In this document: piece by piece, positions 16,200-26,101 of the stretch
Position numbering within the stretch: position 1 is the first letter of the stretch
Layout of the letters: each line of letters opens with the position of its first letter
DNA from: Stenotrophomonas lactitubi
GTDB lineage: Bacteria; Pseudomonadota; Gammaproteobacteria; Xanthomonadales; Xanthomonadaceae
Assembly (NCBI RefSeq): GCF_002803515.1
Contig: NZ_PHQX01000002.1
Span: forward strand, 372,001 to 436,000
DNA length: 64,000 nt
Direction: 5' to 3'
Notes under the pieces: generated by a model
Seen by the model: the letters and a program-made list of their open reading frames with translations, nothing else
What the model was told of the DNA's origin: nothing
The model's database searches: none
Program-made: the position numbers and the translations under genes

Positions 16200-16254
16200 T
16201 GCTTCCATCCACGGCCAGGAGAGAGTTGGCCGGGGCGGGAACGCGGTTGCAGGC

Positions 16255-19113
16255 TTAGAAGCGCTGCTGGTACTTCATGTACATGAAACGACCGATATCG
16301 AAGCCACCGTAGTAGGTGAAGCTGCTGTTCGGCTGGCTGTACATGATCGGACCCTGGTGGTCGAACACGTTGTTCAGGCCCAGCGACACGGTGCCATCCC
16401 ACGGCAGGCTGTAACGCACCTGCAGGTCGTGGAAGGTGTTGGAACCCACCTTGCGGCTCGGCTGTGCATCGGTATACGGCGAAACGAAGTCGGCCATGTT
16501 GCAGTCCGGGCCACCGCCCAGATCGTACGAGCAGGCTTCCTTCATGCCCGAGTAATAACGGGCGGTCCAGCCGATGCCCAGGTTGCCGTACTGCCAATCC
16601 AGGTTGACGGTCGAACGCACGCGGAAGTCACCCGCCCAGCCCACGCGCTGCTCCACCGGGGTGGTGGCGGCGCTGTCGTTGCGCTGCTCCAGGTAGTCGG
16701 TGTAGGTGGTGTTCCAGTTGATGGCGAACTTGCCGTACGCGGTTTCCGGCAGGCGGTAACGCACGCCGATGTCATAGCCGGCGGTTTCGCGGTAGCCGGC
16801 GTTGACCAGCGAGCGATCCAGCGCCGAGACCTGGCCACGGGTGGCCGCAGCGGTGGAACGGGTGAAGCGACCGCAGGCCGAATCCACGCCCTGCACGTAG
16901 CACTGGTTGAGGATGTCGGTGGCCGACTCGCCGACGATGGCGTTGTCGATGCGGATCTTCCACCAGTCCAGGCTGACGTCCAGGCCCTGCACGAATTCCG
17001 GGCTGTAGACCAGGCCGACGGTCCAGGTCTTGGCGGTTTCCGGCTTCAGTTCCGGGTTGGAACCTGAGTTGAAATCGGAGGTGGCCTGCTGGCCCGGGCG
17101 GTTGGCAAGGTTACCGTCCGAACCGGTCTGCTGACGGAAGTTGGCGGGCACGTTCAGCGCCTGGCAGCGTGCTGCCACGGTCGGGCTGCTGGCGGCGATG
17201 CCGAACTTCGTATCGCACGGGTCGGTGAACGAATCGCGGCTGGAAACCGCGCCGCCGTAGAGATCGTCCACGGTGGGTGCACGGAAGCCGGTGCCGTAGG
17301 TGGCGCGCACCAGCAGGCTGTCGATCGGCTTCCACTTCAGGCCGAACTTGCTGTTGGTGGTCGAACCGAAGGTGTTGTAGTCGGTGTAGCGACCGGCCAG
17401 GTCCAGCGACAGCTCGCGGGCGAAGGCCATGTCGGCCAGCAGCGGCACCTGCATTTCCAGGTAGACCTCGTTGAGCGAGTAATCGCCACGGGTCGGCTGG
17501 CCGGTGGTACCGGCGATCTGGCCCTTCTGCACCATCAGGTCCGGGGTGTAGCTGGCTTCTTCGCTGCGGTGCTCGAAGCCCATCGCACCCATGATGTCAC
17601 CGGCCGGCAGGGTGAACAGCGAGCCGGAGATGTTGGCGCTGGCGACCTTGGTGGTGCTGCGCATCTTGTCGACGAAGCGGGTGAACAGGTAGTCCTGCAC
17701 GTCCTGGTTGCCCAGCGAGCCCGGGCCGGTGTAGCCCATCGGTGCAGCGGGATTCCACGGCACGCAGCCGGCGATCACCGCACCCGGCGTACCGCAGCGG
17801 GCAACGCCGCCGTCCATGAAGGACGGGCCGACGGCCAGGTTGACGTGCGGCTGGTACATGCTGCCGGTGCCAACGCGCTCGCCTTCATTGCGGTTGTACA
17901 TGTAGCTGACGTTCCAGTCCCAGTAACGCGAACCGGTTTCGAAGCTGCCTTCCAGGCCGAGGCTGGCACGCTTGGTTTCCAGCGTGTTCTCGGTACCGCG
18001 CGGCAGCTCTTCGGTGCGGTGCGAGAACAGCACGTCCTGGCCCCACTTGTTGAAGGTGCTGTCCTTGGACAGGGCAGCGCGGGTGCCGTTGCGCGACTGC
18101 GCAGCCGAGACCGAGTACGGGTAGCCGGCCAGGTGCTTGGTCGACTCGCGCTTGCTGTACAGCGCGTCGGCGACGATGCGCAGGTTGTCGGTGATCGAGA
18201 AGCCGCCGTTGGCGAACACCGAGGTGCGCTCCAGGCCGCTCAGCAGGCTCATGTTGGTCTTGGCGTTGGCGCCGTCGGCCGGGTTCGGCGTGTGGAAGTT
18301 GCCGGCGCTGCTTGGGTCGCCGCCCGGGCCGACGGTCAGCGGCTTGCCACCGACGGTGACGGTGCCCCACTGGGTGGTCGGGCTCAGCGCGTCGACGTCG
18401 TCGGCGTGGCGCGGGCCGCCCGGATAGCGGCTGAACTCGCGCGCATCGCCGAGGATCTCGTCTTCCTTGGTGCGCTCGGCGCCGACGCTGAACCAGCCGC
18501 GGTCGAAGGTCTTGCCGAAGGTGGCGCTGTAGGAGCGCTTCTGGCCGTCGCCTTCACCGTACTGGCCGACATAGACGCTGGCTTCGCCACCGTCGAAGTT
18601 CTTGCGGGTGATGATGTTGACCACGCCGGCGATGGCGTCCGAGCCGTACAGCGCCGAAGCGCCGTCGGTCAGCACTTCCACGCGCTCGACGATGGCGGAC
18701 GGAATCGAGGCCAGGTCGGAATAGCCGCCGGCGCTGACGCCCATGCGGCGGCCGTCGATCAGCACCAGGCTGCGTTCCGGGCCGAGGTTGCGCAGGCTGA
18801 CATACATGCCGCCGAAATCGCGCGAGGAGCTCAGCGAGGACGAACGGCTCAGGCTCGGTGCACCGGCTGCCGTGACGTCCTGCAGGATGTCGGCGACGTT
18901 GACGTAGCCCTTCTTCTCGATGTCGGCGCGGTTGATTGCCACCACCGGCTGCGCGGTCTCGACACTGGCCTGGCGGATGCGCGAGCCGGTGATCTCGATG
19001 CGGTCGAGGTTGGTGGGGGTATCGCCGGCTTCCTGTGCGAAGGCGGGCGTGGTGCAGCTGGCGGCCAGCGCGATGACGATCGCGTTGCGCAGCGGGGTGG
19101 TCTTCAGGGACAT
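16255..19113 (-). CDS. TonB-dependent outer-membrane receptor
   Basis: 952 residues from ATG 19113 (MSLKTTPLRNAIVIALAASC), giving a signal peptide cut after AFA; an ATG at 19143 adds ten residues. The plug domain (about 45-190) has the usual motifs: RIEITGSRIRQ, QPVVAINRADIEKKG, LVLIDGRRMGV, SAIVERVEVLTDGASALYG and GVVNIITRK. The rest is a large 22-strand barrel with ALYSKR..., TYGTGFRAPTVDDLYGGA, ELKPETAKTWTVGLVYSPEF and a C-terminal aromatic (QQRF). It imports a large substrate with energy from TonB/ExbBD. No neighbouring gene reveals the substrate. Oar- or siderophore-type cannot be told apart by eye. Confidence 0.93.
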   Translation of the reverse strand: MSLKTTPLRNAIVIALAASCTTPAFAQEAGDTPTNLDRIEITGSRIRQASVETAQPVVAINRADIEKKGYVNVADILQDVTAAGAPSLSRSSSLSSSRDFGGMYVSLRNLGPERSLVLIDGRRMGVSAGGYSDLASIPSAIVERVEVLTDGASALYGSDAIAGVVNIITRKNFDGGEASVYVGQYGEGDGQKRSYSATFGKTFDRGWFSVGAERTKEDEILGDAREFSRYPGGPRHADDVDALSPTTQWGTVTVGGKPLTVGPGGDPSSAGNFHTPNPADGANAKTNMSLLSGLERTSVFANGGFSITDNLRIVADALYSKRESTKHLAGYPYSVSAAQSRNGTRAALSKDSTFNKWGQDVLFSHRTEELPRGTENTLETKRASLGLEGSFETGSRYWDWNVSYMYNRNEGERVGTGSMYQPHVNLAVGPSFMDGGVARCGTPGAVIAGCVPWNPAAPMGYTGPGSLGNQDVQDYLFTRFVDKMRSTTKVASANISGSLFTLPAGDIMGAMGFEHRSEEASYTPDLMVQKGQIAGTTGQPTRGDYSLNEVYLEMQVPLLADMAFARELSLDLAGRYTDYNTFGSTTNSKFGLKWKPIDSLLVRATYGTGFRAPTVDDLYGGAVSSRDSFTDPCDTKFGIAASSPTVAARCQALNVPANFRQQTGSDGNLANRPGQQATSDFNSGSNPELKPETAKTWTVGLVYSPEFVQGLDVSLDWWKIRIDNAIVGESATDILNQCYVQGVDSACGRFTRSTAAATRGQVSALDRSLVNAGYRETAGYDIGVRYRLPETAYGKFAINWNTTYTDYLEQRNDSAATTPVEQRVGWAGDFRVRSTVNLDWQYGNLGIGWTARYYSGMKEACSYDLGGGPDCNMADFVSPYTDAQPSRKVGSNTFHDLQVRYSLPWDGTVSLGLNNVFDHQGPIMYSQPNSSFTYYGGFDIGRFMYMKYQQRF

Positions 19114-19378
19114 CCGTGAAATCTCGTGTTTCAGAAAAAACATGCGTCCGTTCTATGGACGCGTGGGGTGCTGCAAACCAACGTGGGGGCCGGATTCTAG
19201 AGTGTTTTCATTGGTAACTGTTTGTCCGCGCGCGCTGTAACGCCGCGAAAATGAATCGCAACCAACAATCCACAGGTGCACTGTGCGCAACGTCACGCGC
19301 GTTGTGTCTGCGATGGGCAGAGGCATCGATAGCGGCGGTGTTCGCGCAATCTGTAGCGATGCGAGTGCGCATGCATCC

Positions 19379-19605
19379 ATCCACGCATGGCGTGGATCTA
19401 CTGGATCCCGCACGCGCCACATCGGTAGATCCACGCCATGCGTGGATGGCCCCACAGTAGATCCACGCCATGCGTGGATAGCCGCACAGTAGATCCACGC
19501 CATGCGTGGATAGCCGCACAGTAGATCCACGCCATGCGTGGATAGCCCGCAGTAGATCCACGCCATGCGTGGATAGCCCGCAGTAGATCCACGCCATGCG
19601 TGGAT
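19379..19605. repeat. Tandem SMAG array: one inverted and six direct 23-bp units
   Basis: An inverted unit ATCCACGCATGGCGTGGATCTAC (19379-19401) is followed by six identical direct units GTAGATCCACGCCATGCGTGGAT starting at 19425, 19457, 19489, 19521, 19552 and 19583. The periods are 32, 32, 32, 31, 31; the 8-9-bp linkers are near-identical too (ggccccaca, agccgcaca twice, agcccgca twice), so whole ~32-bp blocks were duplicated. Confidence 0.95.
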
Positions 19606-19614
19606 GGCGCGCAA

Positions 19615-19645
19615 ACAAAAAGGGACGGAGCCTTCGCTCCGTCCC
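19615..19645 (-). terminator. Rho-independent terminator of the ABC exporter operon
   Basis: GGGACGGAG (19622-19630) pairs with CTCCGTCCC (19637-19645); on the reverse strand the stem is followed by five T. It lies 34 bp after the stop codon at 19679. Confidence 0.9.
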
Positions 19646-19678
19646 CTGCGCAACGCTCATTCAATCAATGCCTGGTGC

Positions 19679-20995
19679 TCAGGTCTCGCGCAGCGCCGTG
19701 GTGATCGGCAGCCGTGCCGCGCGCAGCGCCGGGAACAATCCGCCCACCAGGCCGATACCCAGCGCCCACTTCAGTCCACTCCACAGCAGTTCCGGCGATA
19801 CATGGAACTTGAACACCACCGCGCTGAAGTTGCTGCCGATGGTGGACACGCTGTAGCCGTTGAACAGCAGCCACGCCACCGCACACCCCAGCAGGCCACC
19901 GAGCAGGGCCAGCAGCATGGTTTCCAGCATCACCGCAGTCACCACCGGCAGGCCACGAAAGCCGATCGCACGCATCGTGGCGATCTCTCTCGCGCGCGTG
20001 GCCACGGCGGCATACATGGTGTTGAGCGCGCCGAACACCGCACCCACTGCCATGATGGTGCCGATCACCTTGCCGAGAATATCGATCAGCTTGGTCAGCC
20101 CGCCACCCTGCTTGCTGTAGTAGACGCGGGTGGTTTCCACGTCCAGCTTCAGGCGCGGATCGGCGGCGACGGCGGCCTTGAACTGCTCGAAGCCGGCCTT
20201 GCCATCGGTGCGCACGCTGATCGACTGCCAGGCACTGCGCTGGTAGGTGGTGGCCAGCGTGTCGGCGTCGGTCCACAGTTCCGAATCATGCGCATCGCCG
20301 GTAGCGAACACGCCCACCACCGTCCAGGTCTGGTTGCCCAGGGTGAGCGTCTTGCCAACGTCCATGTCGCGGAACTGGCTCTTCGCGCCCTGGCCGACCA
20401 CGATCTCGCGCAGGCCGGCGGCGAACCGGCGGCCTTCGACGATCTTGACCTTGTCATGCACGGCCCACGCCTGCGGGCCGACGCCGCGGAATTGCGCGTT
20501 GACGTCGGTACCATCGGCCTTGGACACCAGGTTGACCACCTGCGACAGCTCCGGCGACAGCAGCGGCCGTCCCTGCGCATCGCGGGTGATGCCGGGCAGG
20601 GTGGACAGCGTAGGGACCTGTTCGCGGGTGATGACCGAGTTGGTCTCGGCCTGCGAACCGCCGCGCAGCACGATCGCGGTGGTGTCATCGCCGGTGTTGT
20701 TGAGCGTGGCCTGGAAGCCTTCACCCATCGCCAGCATCGCCACCAGCACGCCGACCACGCCGGCGATGCCGACCACGATCACCGAGGACGCACCCCAGCG
20801 TTGCGGCAGGCTGGCAATGCCGATGCGGGTGGCGGCCAGCGCCAGCCGTCCACTGCGGGTGAGCGCCAGCCACAACCCCACCAGCACCGCGATGGCCAGC
20901 ACGCCGATCCACGGCAGGCCGATCCACACGGCCAGGCCGACGGCCAGCAACAGCACGGTCACCGCGTTTCCCAGCCACTTCTTGAGCTTGTTCAT
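19679..20995 (-). CDS. ABC exporter permease (MacB/FtsX type), second of two
   Basis: 438 residues. Unlike a standard FtsX permease it begins with two extra hydrophobic helices (VTVLLLAVGLAVWIGLPW, GVLAIAVLVGLWLAL) before the canonical N-terminal helix (ASSVIVVGIAGVVGVLVAML). A large periplasmic MacB-like domain (about residues 100-300; QVPTLSTLPGITRDAQGRPL, VEGRRFAAGLREIVVGQG) precedes three C-terminal helices (GTIMAVGAVFGALNTMYAAV, RAREIATMRAIGFR, LFPALRAARLPITTALRE). It lies 13 bp downstream of the first permease gene in an operon of adaptor, ATPase and two permeases. It ends at the terminator 19615-19645. Confidence 0.88.
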   Translation of the reverse strand: MNKLKKWLGNAVTVLLLAVGLAVWIGLPWIGVLAIAVLVGLWLALTRSGRLALAATRIGIASLPQRWGASSVIVVGIAGVVGVLVAMLAMGEGFQATLNNTGDDTTAIVLRGGSQAETNSVITREQVPTLSTLPGITRDAQGRPLLSPELSQVVNLVSKADGTDVNAQFRGVGPQAWAVHDKVKIVEGRRFAAGLREIVVGQGAKSQFRDMDVGKTLTLGNQTWTVVGVFATGDAHDSELWTDADTLATTYQRSAWQSISVRTDGKAGFEQFKAAVAADPRLKLDVETTRVYYSKQGGGLTKLIDILGKVIGTIMAVGAVFGALNTMYAAVATRAREIATMRAIGFRGLPVVTAVMLETMLLALLGGLLGCAVAWLLFNGYSVSTIGSNFSAVVFKFHVSPELLWSGLKWALGIGLVGGLFPALRAARLPITTALRET

Positions 20996-21008
20996 GTCGG
21001 TGTCCTCT

Positions 21009-22166
21009 TCAGCGGCCGGCGAGCGCGTCGACGATCTTCAGGCGCTTGGCACGCAGTGCAGGCAGCAGCCCGACCACGATGCCGATCACCACGATCAGGA
21101 CGATGCCCACCAGCCAGGTCGGCGTCGGTACGTGCGGCGGCAGCATGCCCATGCTCTTCGGGCTGATGGCCGGCAGGATCAGCGCCGCCAGGCCCATGCC
21201 GAGCAGTCCACCGAGGCCGATCAGCAGCACCGATTCGACCATCACCAGGGTCAGCACCGTGCTGTCCTTGAAGCCCAGCGTCTTCAGTGTCGCCAGTTCC
21301 GGAACGCGCTCGCGCACCGCCTGCGCCATGGTGTTGCCGGTCAACAGCAGCAGTGTGAAGAACACCGCACCCATGATCGAGGTGACGATCATGCCGATGT
21401 CGGCGAACTGCTTGACGAACGCCTGCTGGAACGCCGACTCGGTCTGGGTCTTGGTTTCGTGGTCGGAGTTGGCCGAGATCGCATCGATGGCCTGCGCCAC
21501 CCGCGAAGACTGATCCGGGTTGTCCAGCGTCACCGTGTACCAGCTCACCTGGTTCTTGATGTAGTCGTTGGACTCATCGAAGTATTTCCAGTTCATCATC
21601 AACTGGCGTTCTTCGTTGGCTGCCAACGCGCGATCCTTCGAGCGGTAGATGCCCTTCAGTTCCAGCGGCCAGTCGTTGCTGCCGCCGCGCGGGAAGATGG
21701 TGGCCTGCAGCGGGATGGTGTCGCCGACCTTCCAGCCGAACTGCTTGGCCAGCGTCTCGCCGACGATCGCGCCGGTGCGGGTCTGCTGCCAGTCCTGCAG
21801 CTGCGCCGGATCGATCTGCAGTTCGCGGTAGACATCGAAGTAGTTCGGCGCCACCGAGAAGTTGGGGAAGAAGTTCTTCGGGTCCTGGTAGATGCCGCCG
21901 AACCACATGCCGTAGGTGACATCGCGCACGCCGCTGACCTGGCGGATCTGCGTTTCCAGGCGGATCGGCAGCGATTGGGTGATCGACAAGCGCGAGGCTG
22001 TCACCAACCGGTTGGCGCCTTCCACACTGCCGCCGGAAGAGAACGCCACGCGTACCGAGTCGAGCATGCCGAACAGCAGGAACGCGGCCACCACCGACAA
22101 CAGGGTCAACAGGGTGCGGGTGCGGCTGCGGAACAGCTGCGCCCAGACCAACGAGAAGTATTTCAT
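21009..22166 (-). CDS. ABC exporter permease (FtsX/MacB type), first of two
   Basis: 385 residues with one N-terminal helix (RTLLTLLSVVAAFLLFGML), a ~230-residue periplasmic domain (VTASRLSITQSLPIRLETQ, VAPNYFDVYRELQIDPAQL) and three C-terminal helices; the cytoplasmic coupling segment is RVPELATLKTLGF. The C-terminus LLPALRAKRLKIVDALAGR is typical for FtsX permeases. With the 438-residue partner it would form a heterodimer of unlike permeases driven by the ATPase encoded just upstream (14 bp gap). Confidence 0.9.
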   Translation of the reverse strand: MKYFSLVWAQLFRSRTRTLLTLLSVVAAFLLFGMLDSVRVAFSSGGSVEGANRLVTASRLSITQSLPIRLETQIRQVSGVRDVTYGMWFGGIYQDPKNFFPNFSVAPNYFDVYRELQIDPAQLQDWQQTRTGAIVGETLAKQFGWKVGDTIPLQATIFPRGGSNDWPLELKGIYRSKDRALAANEERQLMMNWKYFDESNDYIKNQVSWYTVTLDNPDQSSRVAQAIDAISANSDHETKTQTESAFQQAFVKQFADIGMIVTSIMGAVFFTLLLLTGNTMAQAVRERVPELATLKTLGFKDSTVLTLVMVESVLLIGLGGLLGMGLAALILPAISPKSMGMLPPHVPTPTWLVGIVLIVVIGIVVGLLPALRAKRLKIVDALAGR

Positions 22167-22180
22167 CGCTGTGGCCTCCG

Positions 22181-22870
<690 letters not shown>

Positions 22871-22972
22871 GGGTGGTTCTCCACGAAAGGCGGGAAACGG
22901 GGAAGCGCACCGGCGGAGGCCGCGGGCGTGCGTCGAGCGGTATTGCCGGCGGCGCCCGTCGGCGCCAGGCCG

Positions 22973-24229
22973 TTACTGCGCTTGTTTCTGTTGCACCTTG
23001 GCGCCATCGCGCAGGGTGTCCGGCGGGTTGACCACCACTGACTCTCCCGCGCTCACGCCCTTGAGGATCTGGCGGTCCTTGCCCATCGCTTGGCCGGCTT
23101 CGACCGTGCGCTGCTGGACGCGGTTCTCGTCGCCCAGCACGAAGGCCACCGACGCGCCCTCGCGCTGGACCACGGCACCGCCCGGCACGCGAACACCCTG
23201 CGGCTTGGTCGCCGCCTGTGGCTGCGCCTGTTCCAGGAAGCTGACCCGCACGCCCATCTCCGGCACGATGCGCGGGTCTTTCACTTTCAGTGCCACCCGC
23301 ACCTTCACCGTGGCCTTGCCGCGATCAGCGGTGGGAATGATGGCGATCACCTCGGCCGGGATCTTCCAGTCCGGGTACGCGTTGAGCGTGGCTTCCACCG
23401 GCATCTTCGGTTGCACGCGGCCGATGAAGGCTTCACCGACCTCGACTTCGATCTCCAGCGATTCCATGTCGACGATGGTGCCGATGCCGGTACGGGTGAA
23501 GCCACCGCCGGCCGACAGCGGCGAGACGATCTCACCGGGCTGCGCGGCCTTGGCGGTGACCACGCCGGAGAACGGCGCGCGTACGATGTTGTTGTCCACG
23601 CCGAGGTCGGCGATGGACAGCTGGTCGTTGGCAACCTTGACGTTGCGTCGTGCGGTTTCCAGCTGCGCACGCAGGCTGTCACGTTGGGCCACAGCCTGGT
23701 CGTACTGTGAGCGCGAGACCAGCTGCTGGCCGACCAGTGCCTGCAGGCGGCTGGCCTCGGCGGCGGCCTGCTTCTGCTGGGCTTCCAGGCCGGCCACCTG
23801 GCTGCGCGCGGACTGCAGCTGCGAGGCATACAGGCTGCGCTGCGCGTCGGCATCGATCGGGTCCAGGGTGGCCATGATCTGCCCCTGTTCCACCCGCATG
23901 CCTTCTTCGATCATCACCTCGCGCACCTTGCCGGTGATCTTGGCCGACACCGTGGCCATGCGCCGGGCGACAACGTAGCCGCTGGCATCGAGTACCGAGC
24001 TGCTGGCGCTGCCCTGCTGGATGGCCACGGCCGGCGCGGTGTCCACTTCCACGGTGGGCGCGCGGCCGAACAGTGCGAACGCACCGCCGGCCAGCAGCAC
24101 GATGATCACGACCACGGCGATCCACAGCCAGCGGCGGCCACCACTGCCGCCACTGGAGGCCGGCGGCGGCGATTTGCGGTCAATACGGAGTTCCTTCAAC
24201 AGCTCGGCAGAAGCGTTCATTCGTTCCAT
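22973..24229 (-). CDS. Periplasmic adaptor (HlyD/MacA-like) of the ABC exporter
   Basis: 418 residues from ATG 24229 (MERMNASAELLKEL); an ATG three codons later (24220) is an alternative. One N-terminal helix anchors it (WLWIAVVVIIVLLAGGAFALF). Next come a lipoyl half (VVARRMATVSAKITGKVREV, GMRVEQGQIMATLD), a coiled-coil hairpin with many Ala/Gln (SQVAGLEAQQKQAAAEASRL ... QLETARRNVKVANDQL), the second lipoyl half and a beta-barrel (APFSGVVTAKAAQPGEIVSP). Adaptors of this kind link an ABC exporter to a TolC-type channel, which is not encoded here. The bare order adaptor-ATPase-permease-permease resembles yknXYZ-like exporters. Confidence 0.92.
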   Translation of the reverse strand: MERMNASAELLKELRIDRKSPPPASSGGSGGRRWLWIAVVVIIVLLAGGAFALFGRAPTVEVDTAPAVAIQQGSASSSVLDASGYVVARRMATVSAKITGKVREVMIEEGMRVEQGQIMATLDPIDADAQRSLYASQLQSARSQVAGLEAQQKQAAAEASRLQALVGQQLVSRSQYDQAVAQRDSLRAQLETARRNVKVANDQLSIADLGVDNNIVRAPFSGVVTAKAAQPGEIVSPLSAGGGFTRTGIGTIVDMESLEIEVEVGEAFIGRVQPKMPVEATLNAYPDWKIPAEVIAIIPTADRGKATVKVRVALKVKDPRIVPEMGVRVSFLEQAQPQAATKPQGVRVPGGAVVQREGASVAFVLGDENRVQQRTVEAGQAMGKDRQILKGVSAGESVVVNPPDTLRDGAKVQQKQAQ

Positions 24230-24392
24230 CACAGGCGTTCGGGCGGGTGTGACCGGAAGGGCAGGCAGCGGCGGTTCCGGCGGTGGAGCGTGCGGCACAG
24301 CATGAAGGCAGGTGCATCGGCGATGGCAGTGACAGCTGTCATCCGATGTCATTGACGGCGGCAACTGCGAAATGTGACCACGGCGGCACAGG

Positions 24393-25319
24393 ATGGCAAC
24401 GTCCCCGCTACCGGTACTGCCCATGGATCCGATCGCTCCGTCGCTGGCCCGCCTGCAGCAGGTGCAGGTGCGTTACCGCGACCATACCGCCCTGCACGGC
24501 ATCGACCTGCAGGTCCGCGCTGGCCAGGTACTGGCCCTGCTGGGCCGCAACGGTGCCGGCAAGAGTACCGCGATCAGCGTGTTGTTGGGCCTGCGTCGCG
24601 CCGACGCCGGCCAGGTCGAGCTGCTGGGCGGTGATCCGCAGCAACGCGATCATCGGCTCGGCCTCGGCGTGATGCTGCAGAGCACCAGCCTGCCGCCGAT
24701 GCTGCAGGTGGATGAACTGGTGGCGCAGGCCAGTGCCTGCTATCCGGATCCGCTGCCGCTGGGCGACGTACTGCAGCGTGTGGGCCTGCAGGACCTTGCC
24801 CGGCGTCGCTATGGCCAGCTGTCCGGCGGGCAGCAGCGCTGCGTGCAGTTCGCCATTGCCATCTGCGGCCGCCCGCGCGTGCTGTTCCTCGATGAGCCCA
24901 CCACCGGCCTGGACATCCAGGCGCGGCAGGCGATGTGGCAGGCGATCCGGCAGCTGGTGGCCGAAGGCTGCGGTGTGCTGCTGACCACCCACTACCTGGA
25001 AGAAGCCGAGGCGCTGGCGCAACGGGTGGTGGTGCTGGAGCAGGGCAGGGTAGTGGCCGATGCGCCGCTGTCCGAACTGCGCCTGGCCGACCGCCCGCGA
25101 CGCATCCGCTGCCGCAGCACGCTGGCCGCCGATGAGGTGCAGCACTGGCCCGGCGTCCAGCAGGTGCAGCGCGATGGCGAACATCTGCAGGTGCTGGCCA
25201 GCCCGGCCGAGCCGGTGGTGGCGCGCCTGCTGGCCGCCGATGCGCAGCTGCGAGAACTGGAAGTACAGGGCGCGGCACTGGCCGACGCCTTCCTCGACCT
25301 GACCCGGGAGGCCGCATGA
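24393..25319 (+). CDS. ABC-2 type transporter ATPase
   Basis: 308 residues from ATG 24393; an ATG at 24423 (MDPIAPSL) is equally plausible since neither has a good ribosome site. Motifs: Walker A LGRNGAGKST, signature LSGGQQRCV, Walker B VLFLDEPTTGLD, H loop LLTTHYLEEAE. After the nucleotide-binding domain a ~80-residue C-terminal extension (RIRCRSTLAADEVQHWPGV...) is typical of drug- or antibiotic-type ABC-2 exporters (NatA/DrrA group). Its stop overlaps the permease start (ATGA) and the operon continues with kinase and regulator genes. Confidence 0.92.
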   Translation: MATSPLPVLPMDPIAPSLARLQQVQVRYRDHTALHGIDLQVRAGQVLALLGRNGAGKSTAISVLLGLRRADAGQVELLGGDPQQRDHRLGLGVMLQSTSLPPMLQVDELVAQASACYPDPLPLGDVLQRVGLQDLARRRYGQLSGGQQRCVQFAIAICGRPRVLFLDEPTTGLDIQARQAMWQAIRQLVAEGCGVLLTTHYLEEAEALAQRVVVLEQGRVVADAPLSELRLADRPRRIRCRSTLAADEVQHWPGVQQVQRDGEHLQVLASPAEPVVARLLAADAQLRELEVQGAALADAFLDLTREAA

Positions 25320-26095
25320 ACACCTTGACCCGTCTCACCGCCGCCGGTGCCGCGCCCTCGGTCTGGCGTGCCCTGCGTCCGTATCGCGCCGAACTGCTGG
25401 CCGAGCTGCGTCGCGCCTGGCGCTCGCCGTCGTTCGTGCTGCCCTCGTTGTTGTTCCCGGTGCTGTTCTACCTGTTGTTCGGCGTACTGCTGGGCCGTGG
25501 CCACGCGCCGGTTTATCTGCTGGCGACTTATTGCGTGTTCGGCGCGATGGCGCCCTCGCTGTTTGGCTTCGGCGTGCAGCTGGCGCTGGACCGCGAAGGT
25601 GGTCTGCTGACCCTCAAGCGCGCACTGCCGCTGCCTGCCGCAGCGCCGCTGCTGGCGCGGCTGGCAATGGCCCTGCTGTTCGCGGTGCTGATCGCCGCGA
25701 TGCTGATGGCGGTGGCGTGCCTCTTCGGCGGCGTGCAGCTGCAGGCGGTGCAGGTACTGCAGCTGCTGGTCGTGGCGGCGTTTGCGGCATTGCCGCTGGG
25801 GTCGATCGGCCTGCTGATCGGCAGCCATGTCGGCGCCAGCGCGGCACCGGCCATCGTCAACCTGGTCTACCTGCCGCTGGCACTGTTGTCGGGGCTGTGG
25901 CTACCGTTGTCGGCGTTGCCGACGGTGTTTTCGACGATGGCGCCGCTGTGGCCGACCTGGCACTTGGCGCAGCTGGCCCTGCCCATTCTTGGCCAGCCGG
26001 CACGTGGCGGCACCGTTGGCCATCTGCTGGTGTTGCTGGGTGTGAGTGCGGTCGCACTGCTGCTGGCGCGTCGCCGCCTGCGCCGGGTCGGCTGA
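25316..26095 (+). CDS. ABC-2 type transporter permease
   Basis: 259 residues with six hydrophobic helices, among them FVLPSLLFPVLFYLLFGVLL, LARLAMALLFAVLIAAMLMA, LLVVAAFAALPLGSIGLLIG and VGHLLVLLGVSAVALLLA; the segment AAPAIVNLVYLPLALLSGLW matches the ABC-2 membrane-domain signature region. ATG 25316 overlaps the ATPase stop by four bases, so the two subunits are coupled. Substrate unknown. Confidence 0.9.
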   Translation: MNTLTRLTAAGAAPSVWRALRPYRAELLAELRRAWRSPSFVLPSLLFPVLFYLLFGVLLGRGHAPVYLLATYCVFGAMAPSLFGFGVQLALDREGGLLTLKRALPLPAAAPLLARLAMALLFAVLIAAMLMAVACLFGGVQLQAVQVLQLLVVAAFAALPLGSIGLLIGSHVGASAAPAIVNLVYLPLALLSGLWLPLSALPTVFSTMAPLWPTWHLAQLALPILGQPARGGTVGHLLVLLGVSAVALLLARRRLRRVG

Positions 26096-26101
26096 ACTGG
26101 C

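Larger units (their letters stand above)
19114..19678. other. 565-bp gap: receptor promoter region, SMAG array and terminator
   Basis: Positions 19114-19375 are the AT-richer upstream region of the receptor gene and must hold its promoter; I cannot place -35/-10 boxes with confidence. The right part contains a SMAG array (19379-19605) and the terminator of the ABC exporter operon (19615-19645). No gene seen. Confidence 0.7.

Noticed and set aside
19425-19605. Regular 23-bp repeats with short spacers, resembling a small CRISPR array
   Set aside because: The spacers are only 8-9 bp and nearly identical, the repeat is the SMAG palindrome found in many other places of the window, and no cas genes are nearby.
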